A stretch of DNA of 16,054 nucleotides, from NCBI GenBank assembly GCA_031396695.1, contig JANNLG010000160.1:1-16054 (forward strand), read 5' to 3'. The stretch's first letter is position 1; the number at the start of each line of letters is the position of its first letter. Below, piece by piece: positions 7,626 to 14,692 of the stretch. The position numbers and the translations under genes were made by a program. The notes beneath the pieces are model-generated. The model saw only the letters and a program-made list of their open reading frames with translations, was not told the origin of the DNA and did no database searches. Source of the stretch: VGRW01 sp031396695. Its GTDB lineage: Bacteria > Myxococcota_A > UBA9160 > SZUA-336.

Positions 7626-8551
7626 CGCTCGTCTCCCGAGATGCGGATGCGCGGATCGAGCCAGGCGTAGAGCAGATCGACGAGCAGGTTCGACGCCAGC
7701 ACGAGCGCCGCGTAGACGAGCGTCACGCCGAGCACGAGCGGGTAGTCGCGGTTCGTGACCGCCGTGACGAAGAAGCGGCCCATGCCGGGAATCGCGTAGA
7801 TCTTCTCGACCACGAACGAGCCCGTCAGCAGCATCGCGAGCAGCGGACCGAAGTAGGTCAGCACCGCGAGCAGCGCGTTGCGCAGCACGTGGTGCCGGCG
7901 CACGCGGCCCTCCGACACGCCCTTGGCGCGCGCCGTGCGCACGTAGTCCTGGTCCATCACCGTCACGACCTGCGCGCGCGTGAGCTGCGCGATGTAGGCG
8001 AGCGGCAGAGCGGCGAGCGTGAGCGCGGGCAGGATCGCGTAGAGCGGCCCCTCCCAGAGCCCCGCGGGCAGCCAGTCGAGCCCGAGCGCGACGCCGAGAA
8101 TCAGGCCCGCGCCGATCACGAAGCTCGGCGCCGAGACACCGAGCAGCGTCAGGACGCCGATCGAGCGGTCGAGCGCGGAGCCGTTCCGCGCGCCCGCCGC
8201 GAGGCCGAGCGAGATCCCGCCTGCGAGCGCAATAAGAAGCGCGAGCAACCCGAGCTCGATCGAGACCGGCAGCGCATCGGCCAGGATGTCGCTCACGTCG
8301 CGGCCCACATACTTGTACGACGGTCCCAGATCGAGGCGCGCGAGCCGGCCGAGGTAGTCGACGTACTGCTCCGTGAGCGTGCCGTCGAGCGCGTAGCGGC
8401 GCTCCAGGTTGCGCAGGATCTCCGGCGGCAGCGTCTTCTCCTTGTCGAACGGTCCACCAGGCAGGAATCGCAGCAGCGCGAAGGTGAGCGTGGCGACCAC
8501 CCAGAGCACGGGCACGAACGCGAGCAGGCGACCGGCGACGTAACGGATCAA
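7622..8551 (-). CDS. oppB: Peptide-type ABC transporter permease (OppB/DppB family)
   Basis: A 309-residue permease of the OppB/DppB type, of usual length. The N-terminus IRYVAGRLLAFVPVLWVV begins the first membrane segment. FLPGGPF (29-35), LDLGPSY (73-79) and the EAA loop DYVRTARAKGVSEGRVRRH (202-220) followed by HVLRNALL are family hallmarks, as is FVVEKIYAIPGMGRF (246-260). The frame stays open far upstream inside oppA. The TTG at 8551 is chosen because it overlaps the oppA stop as TTGA and puts the conserved N-terminus at residue 2. It pairs with OppC to form the membrane channel. Non-ATG start and four-base overlap are shared with its neighbours. Confidence 0.92.
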   Translation of the reverse strand: MIRYVAGRLLAFVPVLWVVATLTFALLRFLPGGPFDKEKTLPPEILRNLERRYALDGTLTEQYVDYLGRLARLDLGPSYKYVGRDVSDILADALPVSIELGLLALLIALAGGISLGLAAGARNGSALDRSIGVLTLLGVSAPSFVIGAGLILGVALGLDWLPAGLWEGPLYAILPALTLAALPLAYIAQLTRAQVVTVMDQDYVRTARAKGVSEGRVRRHHVLRNALLAVLTYFGPLLAMLLTGSFVVEKIYAIPGMGRFFVTAVTNRDYPLVLGVTLVYAALVLASNLLVDLLYAWLDPRIRISGDER

Positions 8552-10116
8552 TCCGCCGAGACCTCGTCGAAGAAGTACTGGTCCATGGCGCGCGGCACGA
8601 ACCCGTGCAGCCTTTTCGCGACCGCGAAGTTCGAGGCCGTGACGAAGAGCGGCACGATCGGCACGTCCTCTTCGCACAGGATCGTCTGTGCCTCGTCGTA
8701 AAGGCGCTGGCGCTCGGCCGGCTCCGGCGCGCGCGCGGCCCGCTCGACCAGCGCGTCGTAGCGCGGATTCGCCCAACCCGTCTTGTTGTTCTCGCTGTAC
8801 GACGTGAACAGGTTCATGAAGTTGTCCGGGTCGGGGAAATCCGCGCCCCACCCCAGTCGGAAGACCGGCGGCGGATCGGACGCGAGCTCCTTCAGGAACA
8901 CTTTCCACTCGCGATTCTCGAGCTCGACGCGCACGCCCAAGTGTTCGCGCCAGAGCGCCTGCACCTTCTCGGCGACGAGCTTGTGCGTCTGATCGCTGTT
9001 GAACACGATGCGTACCGGCGCGAGCTTGGCGGGATCGACGCCGGCCTCGCGCAGCAGCGCACGCGCTCGCTCGGGATCGAAGCCCAAGCCGAGCGAAGCG
9101 TTCGCGTGCGGCATGCCCGGCGGAATCCACGACGACGATGGCTGCTCGCCGCCGCGCAGCAGGCCAGGGAACACGGAACGATCGATCGCCAGCGCGAACG
9201 CGCGGCGCACGCGCGCGTCGTCGAACGGCGGCTCGCGCACGTCGAACCCGTAGTAGTAGCCGCGCAGGAGCGGCTGGCGCAGATACTCGGGCCGCGTCTC
9301 GTAGCGCCGGATCTCGAGCGGCGGCAGCTTCACCAGATCGAGCAAGCCCTGCTCCCAAAGCACCAGCGCCGTGCTGTCCTCTTCGATCATGTAGGCGACG
9401 ATCCGGTCGAGCGCGGGTCGCCCGGCCCAGTAGCGCTCGTTCGCGCGCATCACGAGCCGGTACTCGTGACGCCACTCCTCGAGCACGAACGGGCCGAGCG
9501 AGACCAGATTCGGCGGCTCGGTCCAGCGCTCGCCGTGGCGCTCGATCAGATCGCGCCGCTGAGGAAACGTGACCATGAAGTTCACCAGTGACGGGAAGTA
9601 GACGAGCGGCGCCTCCAGCTCGACCTCGAGCGTCGCGTCGTCGCGCGCGCGCACGCCCACGGCTTCGGGGTCGTGGATCTCGCCGGCGTTGAACGCGCGC
9701 GCGTTCTTCACCGGGAACAGGAAGTAGGCGTACTCCGCGGCGGTCTCGGGCGCGAGCAGGCGCAGCCAGCCGTCGACGAAGTGCTGCGCGCGCAGCGGAA
9801 CGCCGTCGCTCCAGACCACCCCCGGACGAAGCGAAAATGTGTAGGTCCGGCCGTCGGGCGAGACCGACCAGCGCTCGGCCAGATCGGGCTCGGCGCGCAG
9901 GTCGCGGCCCAGGCGCGTGAGCCCGCGCATGAGCTGTTGGATCGCGATGATCGAGATACCGTCGGTCGCCAGGCTCCAATCGAGCGACGGCGGCTCGGTC
10001 TCGAGATTGATGCGCAGCTCGCGCGGAACCGGCTGCATCGACGCTCGGTCGCAGCCGAGCGCGAACAACGCGCAGACCCCGAACGCGACGGCCCTGCGCA
10101 CGCGTGTCGCCTTCAA
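8548..10116 (-). CDS. oppA: Extracellular solute-binding protein family 5 lipoprotein (OppA-like)
   Basis: A 522-residue substrate-binding protein of the peptide/nickel family 5. The N-terminus has an arginine-rich start, a hydrophobic stretch and the lipobox ALGC with Cys22, so it should be a lipid-anchored periplasmic protein. Landmarks are the TEPPSLDW entry (40-47), LVSLGPFVLEEW (204-215), RRAFALAIDR (304-313) and the OppA-type WGADFPDPDNFMNLFTS (423-439) with NNKTGWANPRYD (443-454). The last two blocks resemble OppA/MppA more than DppA or nickel-binding members, favouring oligopeptide or murein-peptide ligands; that is inference. The start is TTG, overlapping the rfaE2 stop as TTGA, with only a weak Shine-Dalgarno. 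It heads an A-B-C importer set fused onto the LPS gene run. Confidence 0.93.
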   Translation of the reverse strand: MKATRVRRAVAFGVCALFALGCDRASMQPVPRELRINLETEPPSLDWSLATDGISIIAIQQLMRGLTRLGRDLRAEPDLAERWSVSPDGRTYTFSLRPGVVWSDGVPLRAQHFVDGWLRLLAPETAAEYAYFLFPVKNARAFNAGEIHDPEAVGVRARDDATLEVELEAPLVYFPSLVNFMVTFPQRRDLIERHGERWTEPPNLVSLGPFVLEEWRHEYRLVMRANERYWAGRPALDRIVAYMIEEDSTALVLWEQGLLDLVKLPPLEIRRYETRPEYLRQPLLRGYYYGFDVREPPFDDARVRRAFALAIDRSVFPGLLRGGEQPSSSWIPPGMPHANASLGLGFDPERARALLREAGVDPAKLAPVRIVFNSDQTHKLVAEKVQALWREHLGVRVELENREWKVFLKELASDPPPVFRLGWGADFPDPDNFMNLFTSYSENNKTGWANPRYDALVERAARAPEPAERQRLYDEAQTILCEEDVPIVPLFVTASNFAVAKRLHGFVPRAMDQYFFDEVSAD

Positions 10117-10574
10117 CCGCCGAGACGCCGGATCAGATCGCTCGACGAGTGCGCTTTCGGATCGCCGCAGATCAGCACGCGCCCGCCGCAGGCCGCGAGC
10201 GTGTCGCGCTCCGGCACGTTCTCGGGTGTGCGATCGGTGCCCTTCACCAGCAGGTCCGGACGCAGCGCGCGGATCAGCGCGTCCGCCGTCGGCTCGCCGA
10301 AGCTGGTCACGTAGTCCACGCCCGCGAGCGCCGCGACGATCTCGAGCCGCTCGACCAGTGGCACGAGCGGACGCGTGGGCCCCTTGCTCGCACGCGTGCT
10401 CTCGTCGCTGTTCAGGGCCACGACCAGCACGTCGCAGTGCGCTCGGGCCTCTGTGAGCAGCCGCACGTGACCGACGTGGAGCACGTCGAAGCAGCCGTTC
10501 GCGAGCGCCACGCAGCGGCCCGCCGCGCGCTCGCGCAGGACGAGCGGCGCCAGCTCGCGATAGTTGGCGACCAC
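10113..10574 (-). CDS. rfaE2: D-glycero-beta-D-manno-heptose 1-phosphate adenylyltransferase
   Basis: A cytidylyltransferase-fold protein of about 153 residues, matching the free-standing C-terminal half of HldE (RfaE2/HldC). It adenylylates heptose-1-phosphate to ADP-heptose, the donor for LPS inner-core heptose. Visible motifs are NGCFDVLHVGH with the nucleotide-binding HxGH (33-36), VERLEIVAAL (74-83), VDYVTSF (86-92), RPDLLVKGTD (105-114) and the C-terminal SSSDLIRRL (143-151). The start is uncertain. GTG at 10574, nine nucleotides past the waaF stop, is used here. A CTG at 10586 would give the CTGA overlap seen as NTGA elsewhere in the operon and add four residues. The kinase half (RfaE1/HldA) is not in the window. 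It lies between waaF and oppA. Confidence 0.9.
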   Translation of the reverse strand: MVANYRELAPLVLRERAAGRCVALANGCFDVLHVGHVRLLTEARAHCDVLVVALNSDESTRASKGPTRPLVPLVERLEIVAALAGVDYVTSFGEPTADALIRALRPDLLVKGTDRTPENVPERDTLAACGGRVLICGDPKAHSSSDLIRRLGG

Positions 10575-10582
10575 GCGCGCGC

Positions 10583-11623
10583 TCAGGCGAGCAGCTCCGC
10601 GGCCGCGTCCAGCACGCGCTCGGGCGCCAGCCGCTGCATGCAGCGGTGATCGATCGGGCAGACCTTCAGGTGACACGGGCTGCACTCGACCCGCTCGCGC
10701 AGCACGCGCTGCCGCTCGAGCAGGTGCGCGGTGTGGCGTGGGTCGGTCGGTCCGAGCAGCGAAATCACCGGCGTGCCGAGCGCCACCGCCATCTGACGCG
10801 GACCGGTGTCGTTGGTCAGCACGAGCTTCGCGCGCGCGATCAGTGCCGCGAGCTCCGCCAGCGTGGTCACCGGAGCGTCGAGCACGAGCGCGGACGCGCC
10901 GACGCGCGCCGCGATCGCCTGCGCAACGGCCTCTTCACCCGGCCCCGGGGCCAGCAGCGTGCGCAGTCCGCGCTCTTTCCGCAGTCCGATGCAGGCCGCT
11001 GCGAAGTGCTCCGGTGGCCAGAGCTTGCTCGCGCCGAAGCTCGCTCCGGGCGTGACCACGACCAGCGGCTCGGCCTCGACGACGCCCGCCAGTGCGAGTC
11101 GCTTCGCGACGCGCTCGCTCGCCAGCGCGTCGACCGGAAGCTCCAGATCGAGGCCGGCATCGGCGCAGCCGAGCGCGCGCGTGATGCGCAGGTAGCGCTC
11201 GATCATCGAGATCGGCACACGTTTGCCGTCGATCTGCGGGGGCGCGAGCGCGACCGTGAGCAGCGCGCGCCGCAGCGAATCGCGCGCATATCCCGCACGC
11301 ACCGGCACGCGCGCGAGCCACGGCGCGAGCGCGACGTGCACCGAATCGGGCAGCAGCACCGCCCATTCGAACTCGAGCGACGACAGCGCGCGCGCTTGCC
11401 GAAAGAGTGCGCGCGCGCCGCGTCCCTCCTTGGCAAGCCAGCGATCGACGGAGCCGAGACCAGCGAGCAACGCCGCGATCGGCGCGCCCGCCGCGACGGA
11501 GATCTCGGCCTCCGGGTGCGCGCGGCGCAACGCGCGCAGCGCCGGCGTCGCCATCAGGGCATCGCCGACCCAGTTCGGCAGCCGCACCAGGATGCGGCGC
11601 GGGGCGGACCGCTCGCGCGGCAC
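10583..11623 (-). CDS. waaF: ADP-heptose:LPS heptosyltransferase II
   Basis: A GT9-family heptosyltransferase of 346 residues that transfers heptose from ADP-heptose onto the LPS inner core at the inner membrane. Features are the N-terminal PNWVGDALM (16-24), TPGASFGASKLWP (191-203), the donor-site block TNDTGPRQMAVALG (270-283) followed by TPVISLLGPTDP, and a Cys cluster C-x2-C-x4-C-x5-C (314-328) within CSPCHLKVCPIDHRCM. The GTG at 11623 is chosen because GAGGCGG lies five nucleotides upstream. A TTG at 11647 would lengthen it by eight residues and overlap the radical SAM stop. The product of the neighbouring rfaE2 makes its donor substrate, so the two genes form a functional pair. WaaF is favoured over WaaC from the N-terminal and Cys motifs; subtype certainty is moderate. 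Confidence 0.9.
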   Translation of the reverse strand: MPRERSAPRRILVRLPNWVGDALMATPALRALRRAHPEAEISVAAGAPIAALLAGLGSVDRWLAKEGRGARALFRQARALSSLEFEWAVLLPDSVHVALAPWLARVPVRAGYARDSLRRALLTVALAPPQIDGKRVPISMIERYLRITRALGCADAGLDLELPVDALASERVAKRLALAGVVEAEPLVVVTPGASFGASKLWPPEHFAAACIGLRKERGLRTLLAPGPGEEAVAQAIAARVGASALVLDAPVTTLAELAALIARAKLVLTNDTGPRQMAVALGTPVISLLGPTDPRHTAHLLERQRVLRERVECSPCHLKVCPIDHRCMQRLAPERVLDAAAELLA

Positions 11624-11628
11624 GCCAG

Positions 11629-11635
11629 CCGCCTC
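11629..11635 (-). promoter_or_regulatory. Shine-Dalgarno deciding the waaF GTG start
   Basis: GAGGCGG on the minus strand ends five nucleotides before GTG at 11623 and touches the stop codon of the radical SAM gene. No comparable motif precedes the alternative TTG at 11647. Confidence 0.5.
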
Positions 11636-12855
11636 TACAGAAACCAATCGAGCCGCTCTTCACCGATCTCCGACTTGAAGGGCTGGTCGGGATTCGCGAC
11701 GAGCTTCTCGATCCACCAGTTCACGCCGTTGTAGAGACAGGTCACTTCGCGGCACTCGTGACTCGCGTCGAACTGATCGAGGATTACGAGCAGGTTCTGG
11801 CCGGTCTGCTGAGCGGTCGCCTCGTCCTTGTAGGCGCTGGGGCCGGCGATGCGGGCCTTGGCCACTCCGCGGTGCGCGGGACAGTTGAACAGGCCGAGCG
11901 GCGAGACCACCTGTCGAAGCGCCTGCATGTGGCAGGTGCGCGGCTGTCGCGTCATCTCGCGCCAGCTCCCGGATTCGAGCATGCGCAGGTTGATGCTCTC
12001 GTAGACCTCGAACTTGTCGTCGGCGAACGCGCGCGCGCGCTCGATCGAGCCGCGGATGCGCACCAGCATCGCGGCCAGGTCCGCATTCGCGCGATCCGGA
12101 TCCATCACCTCCGCGCCGTCGGGCTGGCGTTCGAGCACGGGCTTGTAGGCGATGTAGTCGAAGCCCGAGCGGCGCGCGCGCTCGGCCGCCAGCTCGATCT
12201 CGTGCACGTTCTCGAGTATCTCGTTGCCGTCGCGCGATGCGCCGCTCCAGGTGATGATGAAGGAGAAGCCGATGCGCACGCGCGGATTGGCGCGCTTGAT
12301 TTCGGGGATCCTGGCGCAGATCGCGTCCAGGTCGATCTTGGGATCGGCCGGCCGGTGCATCTTCACGAACAGCTCGTTCGAGCCCGCGTCGAGCGAGAGC
12401 CGGATCCAGTCGTGCTCGTCCAGCGGCGGAACCGCCTCGAGCAGAACGTGGCCACGGCTGCCGTTCGAGACGATCGCGACCTGCAGCTGCAGATCCTTGA
12501 GGAAGCGCACGAAGTCGGCGAAGCGCGGATAGAGCGTCGGCTCGCCGCCACCGATCAGGATCACCGAGCGCAGCCCGCGCGACTGCATCAGCTTCAAGCC
12601 GTCCTTGAGCTCCTGCTCCTGGTACTTGTCCTTCGTGTTCAACATGTCCCAGTCGACGCAGTGCGTGCACTTGAAGTTGCAGGCCGTGGTCAGGTCCAGG
12701 TTGATCGACAGGGGCGCCAGGTCGGGCGGCGCGGGGTCGGGCTCTCCGCGTCCACGGGCCGCCTGCAGCGCGCGGCGCCACTCCAGGTAGGCCTCGAACT
12801 GCGGCGCCAGCGAGGGTTGCCGCAGCTTGGCGGTGAAATCGTGGATTGCGTGCAT
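11635..12855 (-). CDS. Radical SAM protein with SPASM-like C-terminal cysteines
   Basis: A 406-residue radical SAM enzyme. The [4Fe-4S]/SAM motif is C59-x3-C63-x2-C66 (CNFKCTHC). GGGEPT (102-107) is the SAM-binding block, and SLDAG (154-158) is a further barrel strand. The C-terminal part carries C308-x16-C325 around SPLGLFNCPAHRG and C368-x4-C373 (CREVTC), arranged like a SPASM/twitch auxiliary-cluster domain. ATG at 12855 is chosen because GGGAGAGG lies nine nucleotides upstream; the longer frame upstream would run into the oxidoreductase gene. SPASM enzymes modify peptides, sugars or nucleotides. No RiPP precursor is seen nearby, and the neighbours are LPS and sugar genes, so a carbohydrate or nucleotide-sugar substrate is the better guess. 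The reaction is unknown. Confidence 0.9.
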   Translation of the reverse strand: MHAIHDFTAKLRQPSLAPQFEAYLEWRRALQAARGRGEPDPAPPDLAPLSINLDLTTACNFKCTHCVDWDMLNTKDKYQEQELKDGLKLMQSRGLRSVILIGGGEPTLYPRFADFVRFLKDLQLQVAIVSNGSRGHVLLEAVPPLDEHDWIRLSLDAGSNELFVKMHRPADPKIDLDAICARIPEIKRANPRVRIGFSFIITWSGASRDGNEILENVHEIELAAERARRSGFDYIAYKPVLERQPDGAEVMDPDRANADLAAMLVRIRGSIERARAFADDKFEVYESINLRMLESGSWREMTRQPRTCHMQALRQVVSPLGLFNCPAHRGVAKARIAGPSAYKDEATAQQTGQNLLVILDQFDASHECREVTCLYNGVNWWIEKLVANPDQPFKSEIGEERLDWFL

Positions 12856-12864
12856 GAGCTCGAA

Positions 12865-12872
12865 CCTCTCCC
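12865..12872 (-). promoter_or_regulatory. Shine-Dalgarno deciding the radical SAM start
   Basis: GGGAGAGG on the minus strand lies nine nucleotides before the ATG at 12855, in the 19-nt gap after the oxidoreductase stop. It supports this ATG rather than the upstream in-frame start at 12915, which would overlap the oxidoreductase gene by about 40 nt. Confidence 0.5.
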
Positions 12873-12874
12873 GG

Positions 12875-13846
12875 TCAGATCGGGCAATGCTTGCGTGCGT
12901 CCGGGAAGGCGTCAACCAGGCTTGAGAGCAATTCGAGCCGGCGCGCGATCGGCGCGGGGTCCGGAGGCCTGGCCCCGGCGAGCACCGCGCGCAGGCTCGC
13001 AGCGAACACCGCCAGGTGTTGCGTCAGCGGATCGGGCAGCGGGACCGCGCGCGCTCCGTCCGCGAGCTCCATGCGGTACTCGGGGAGCCGGATCCTGCGC
13101 TCGGCGCGCAAGCCGTCGATCGCGAGCGAGGCCGGCCGCGGCAGAGGTGCGTCGGCGAGCAGATCGACACTGCACGAAACTCGCGCATGGCTCGTGCAGT
13201 AGCGAAAGCGGACGCGCAGCGTCGCGGGCGTGTCGCTCACGCGCTCGAAGCCGATCGCTTCGAGCCGCGGATCCGCGTCGGGACAGAGCGCCTGCAAGAG
13301 CGAGAGCGGATGCGAGAGCGAATCGCGCAACGCGTCGACGCCCTGGCCGACCGGCGCGAGCAGCATCGAGAAACTCGCGCGCGCGCGTCCGTCCCAAGCC
13401 GGATGCAGGGCGCGAAACGCGCCCAGCACCCGCGGCCACTGGCAGTTCTCTTCGAGCAGGAGCGCGCGCGCGCGAAATGCGTCGGCGAGCTCGCCTCCGG
13501 TTCGCGCGAGATCGCCGTTCCCAAACAGCAGTGGCTTCTCGCACAGCACGTGCAGCCGGGCGTCGAGCGCCGCGCGCAGGAAGCGCTCGTGCGTCTCGGC
13601 CGGCGACAGAATCACCAGCGCGTCGATCGACTCGTTCGCGAGCAGCGCGTCGAGACTCGCGTGCGGGCGCGCGCGAATCGCGAAGCGTTCCGCGAGCTCG
13701 AGCGCGGCGCTCGACGCGCTCGCGGCGCTGGTGCCGATCACGGCGCGAATCTCGATTCCGGCAGCGTCGAGGTCGCGCGCGACGAACGGACCGAGTCCCT
13801 GCCGCGCGCGGCGCGCACCGACCAGCGCGACGCGCGGCGCGCTCAA
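12875..13846 (-). CDS. Gfo/Idh/MocA family oxidoreductase
   Basis: A 323-residue protein of the Gfo/Idh/MocA NAD(P)-dependent sugar oxidoreductase family. The N-terminal Rossmann strand is RVALVGARR (5-13). The middle signature is SPAETHERFLRAAL (81-94) followed by HVLCEKPL (99-106), which holds the conserved EKP lysine (Lys104). SLSHPLSLL (176-184) resembles the C-terminal substrate-site helix carrying a conserved Asp/His. The glycine motif is unusual: G10-x6-G17 within VALVGARRARQGLG rather than the usual GxGxxG. The TTG start at 13846 overlaps the Nudix stop as TTGA; the open frame further upstream lies inside the Nudix gene. Members oxidise or reduce sugars, nucleotide sugars or related metabolites, and the neighbours fit an envelope-sugar role. 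The specific substrate is unknown. Confidence 0.85.
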   Translation of the reverse strand: MSAPRVALVGARRARQGLGPFVARDLDAAGIEIRAVIGTSAASASSAALELAERFAIRARPHASLDALLANESIDALVILSPAETHERFLRAALDARLHVLCEKPLLFGNGDLARTGGELADAFRARALLLEENCQWPRVLGAFRALHPAWDGRARASFSMLLAPVGQGVDALRDSLSHPLSLLQALCPDADPRLEAIGFERVSDTPATLRVRFRYCTSHARVSCSVDLLADAPLPRPASLAIDGLRAERRIRLPEYRMELADGARAVPLPDPLTQHLAVFAASLRAVLAGARPPDPAPIARRLELLSSLVDAFPDARKHCPI

Positions 13847-14610
13847 GGCTCGGCGCGGGGACCGCCCGCCGGCGCGACGCCCAACCGGCGGTAGCGCGCA
13901 CGCAGTTCGGACGGCAGCTCGGACGCGAACATCCGCAGCTCCGGCAGCCAACCCAGGTGATCGGCGAGCCGCAGCAGCGCGACCTCGCTCTTCATGTCCG
14001 GGATAGCGCCGCTGCGGCAGGCTTCGATCGCCGCCGCGAGATCCATCACGACCAGGCGCCCCGCCTCTTCCATCACGCTGCCGTCACCGGGCGCCTCGCG
14101 CGCGGCGCCGAGGTCGGCCTCGCTCGCACAGAAGTACAGCTTCTCGTCGCTCGTGCCGGGGCTCGCGAAGGTCTCGCCGCCGATCTCGACGAAACGCTCC
14201 GCGGAAATCTCGCAGCCCGCCTCCTCGTGCGCTTCGCGCGCGGCTCGAAGCCGCCGGCCGGCCGGGCCCGGCCCGTCTGCCTCTTCGACGATTCCGGCGA
14301 CGACCTCGGTGATCGACAGATACTCGCGCGGGTCGGGGTGCACGAAGCGCTTGTGCCTGCGCAAGTACACCGGGGCGCGCGGCGCCTCGCGCAGCAGCAC
14401 GCGCACCCCGCCGTGCTCGCTCCGCTCGTACAGCACCGCCACCACGGCGTCGCTGCCGGGCCGCGAGACGATGTCACATGGGTAGGGTGCGGAGCGCGAT
14501 CCGTCCGCGTAGCGGTTGCGCAGCTCGAGCCGCGACACGCGCAGAAAGCCGCTGTCACACGTGCTCTGTCCGGTCTTGTCCGCGACGATCTCGATCTCGA
14601 TGAGCTCCAC
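13843..14610 (-). CDS. NUDIX hydrolase
   Basis: A 255-residue Nudix-fold protein. The catalytic helix is REAHEEAGC (125-133), matching REUxEExGU with both metal-binding glutamates. An upstream glycine (Gly106 in VAGIVEEADGPGP) marks the start of the Nudix box, but its spacing to REAHEE is five residues longer than consensus. The long N-terminal region (LRVSRLELRNRYADGS, 23-38) resembles ADP-ribose or NDP-sugar pyrophosphatases more than MutT. A nucleoside-diphosphate-sugar substrate is therefore plausible but unproven. The start is GTG at 14610 with no clear Shine-Dalgarno. It is the first gene of the eight-gene minus-strand operon and overlaps the oxidoreductase start by four nucleotides. 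A possible promoter lies directly upstream. Confidence 0.87.
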   Translation of the reverse strand: MELIEIEIVADKTGQSTCDSGFLRVSRLELRNRYADGSRSAPYPCDIVSRPGSDAVVAVLYERSEHGGVRVLLREAPRAPVYLRRHKRFVHPDPREYLSITEVVAGIVEEADGPGPAGRRLRAAREAHEEAGCEISAERFVEIGGETFASPGTSDEKLYFCASEADLGAAREAPGDGSVMEEAGRLVVMDLAAAIEACRSGAIPDMKSEVALLRLADHLGWLPELRMFASELPSELRARYRRLGVAPAGGPRAEP

Positions 14611-14692
14611 GGTCCGGTCACGATAGCGGGGATCGGCGGAATCGGCGCGAGCCGGCGGGGATTGCGCGCGGCAGCCAGGCTAGTCTCTGCCT
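14611..14692. promoter_or_regulatory. Divergent intergenic region with candidate -10 boxes
   Basis: This 82-nt gap separates the divergent Nudix operon and the glycosyltransferase, so both promoters must lie in or near it. On the plus strand TAGTCT (14681-14686) ends six nucleotides before the GTG. On the minus strand TATCGT (14620-14625) ends nine nucleotides before the Nudix GTG. Both fit TANNNT. Neither gene has a recognisable Shine-Dalgarno, which would fit leaderless or near-leaderless transcripts. No convincing -35 boxes are visible. Confidence 0.3.

Noticed and set aside
5904..8551. gldA considered as the missing ATPase for the Opp permeases
   Set aside because: Its sequence is GldA-like, it overlaps gldF by four nucleotides, and a 96-nt gap with a possible promoter separates it from oppC.
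11635..12855. Radical SAM gene considered as a RiPP maturase with a small precursor gene nearby
   Set aside because: No spacer can hold a precursor: the flanking gaps are 19 nt and 11 nt, and all neighbours are enzymes of sugar or LPS metabolism.
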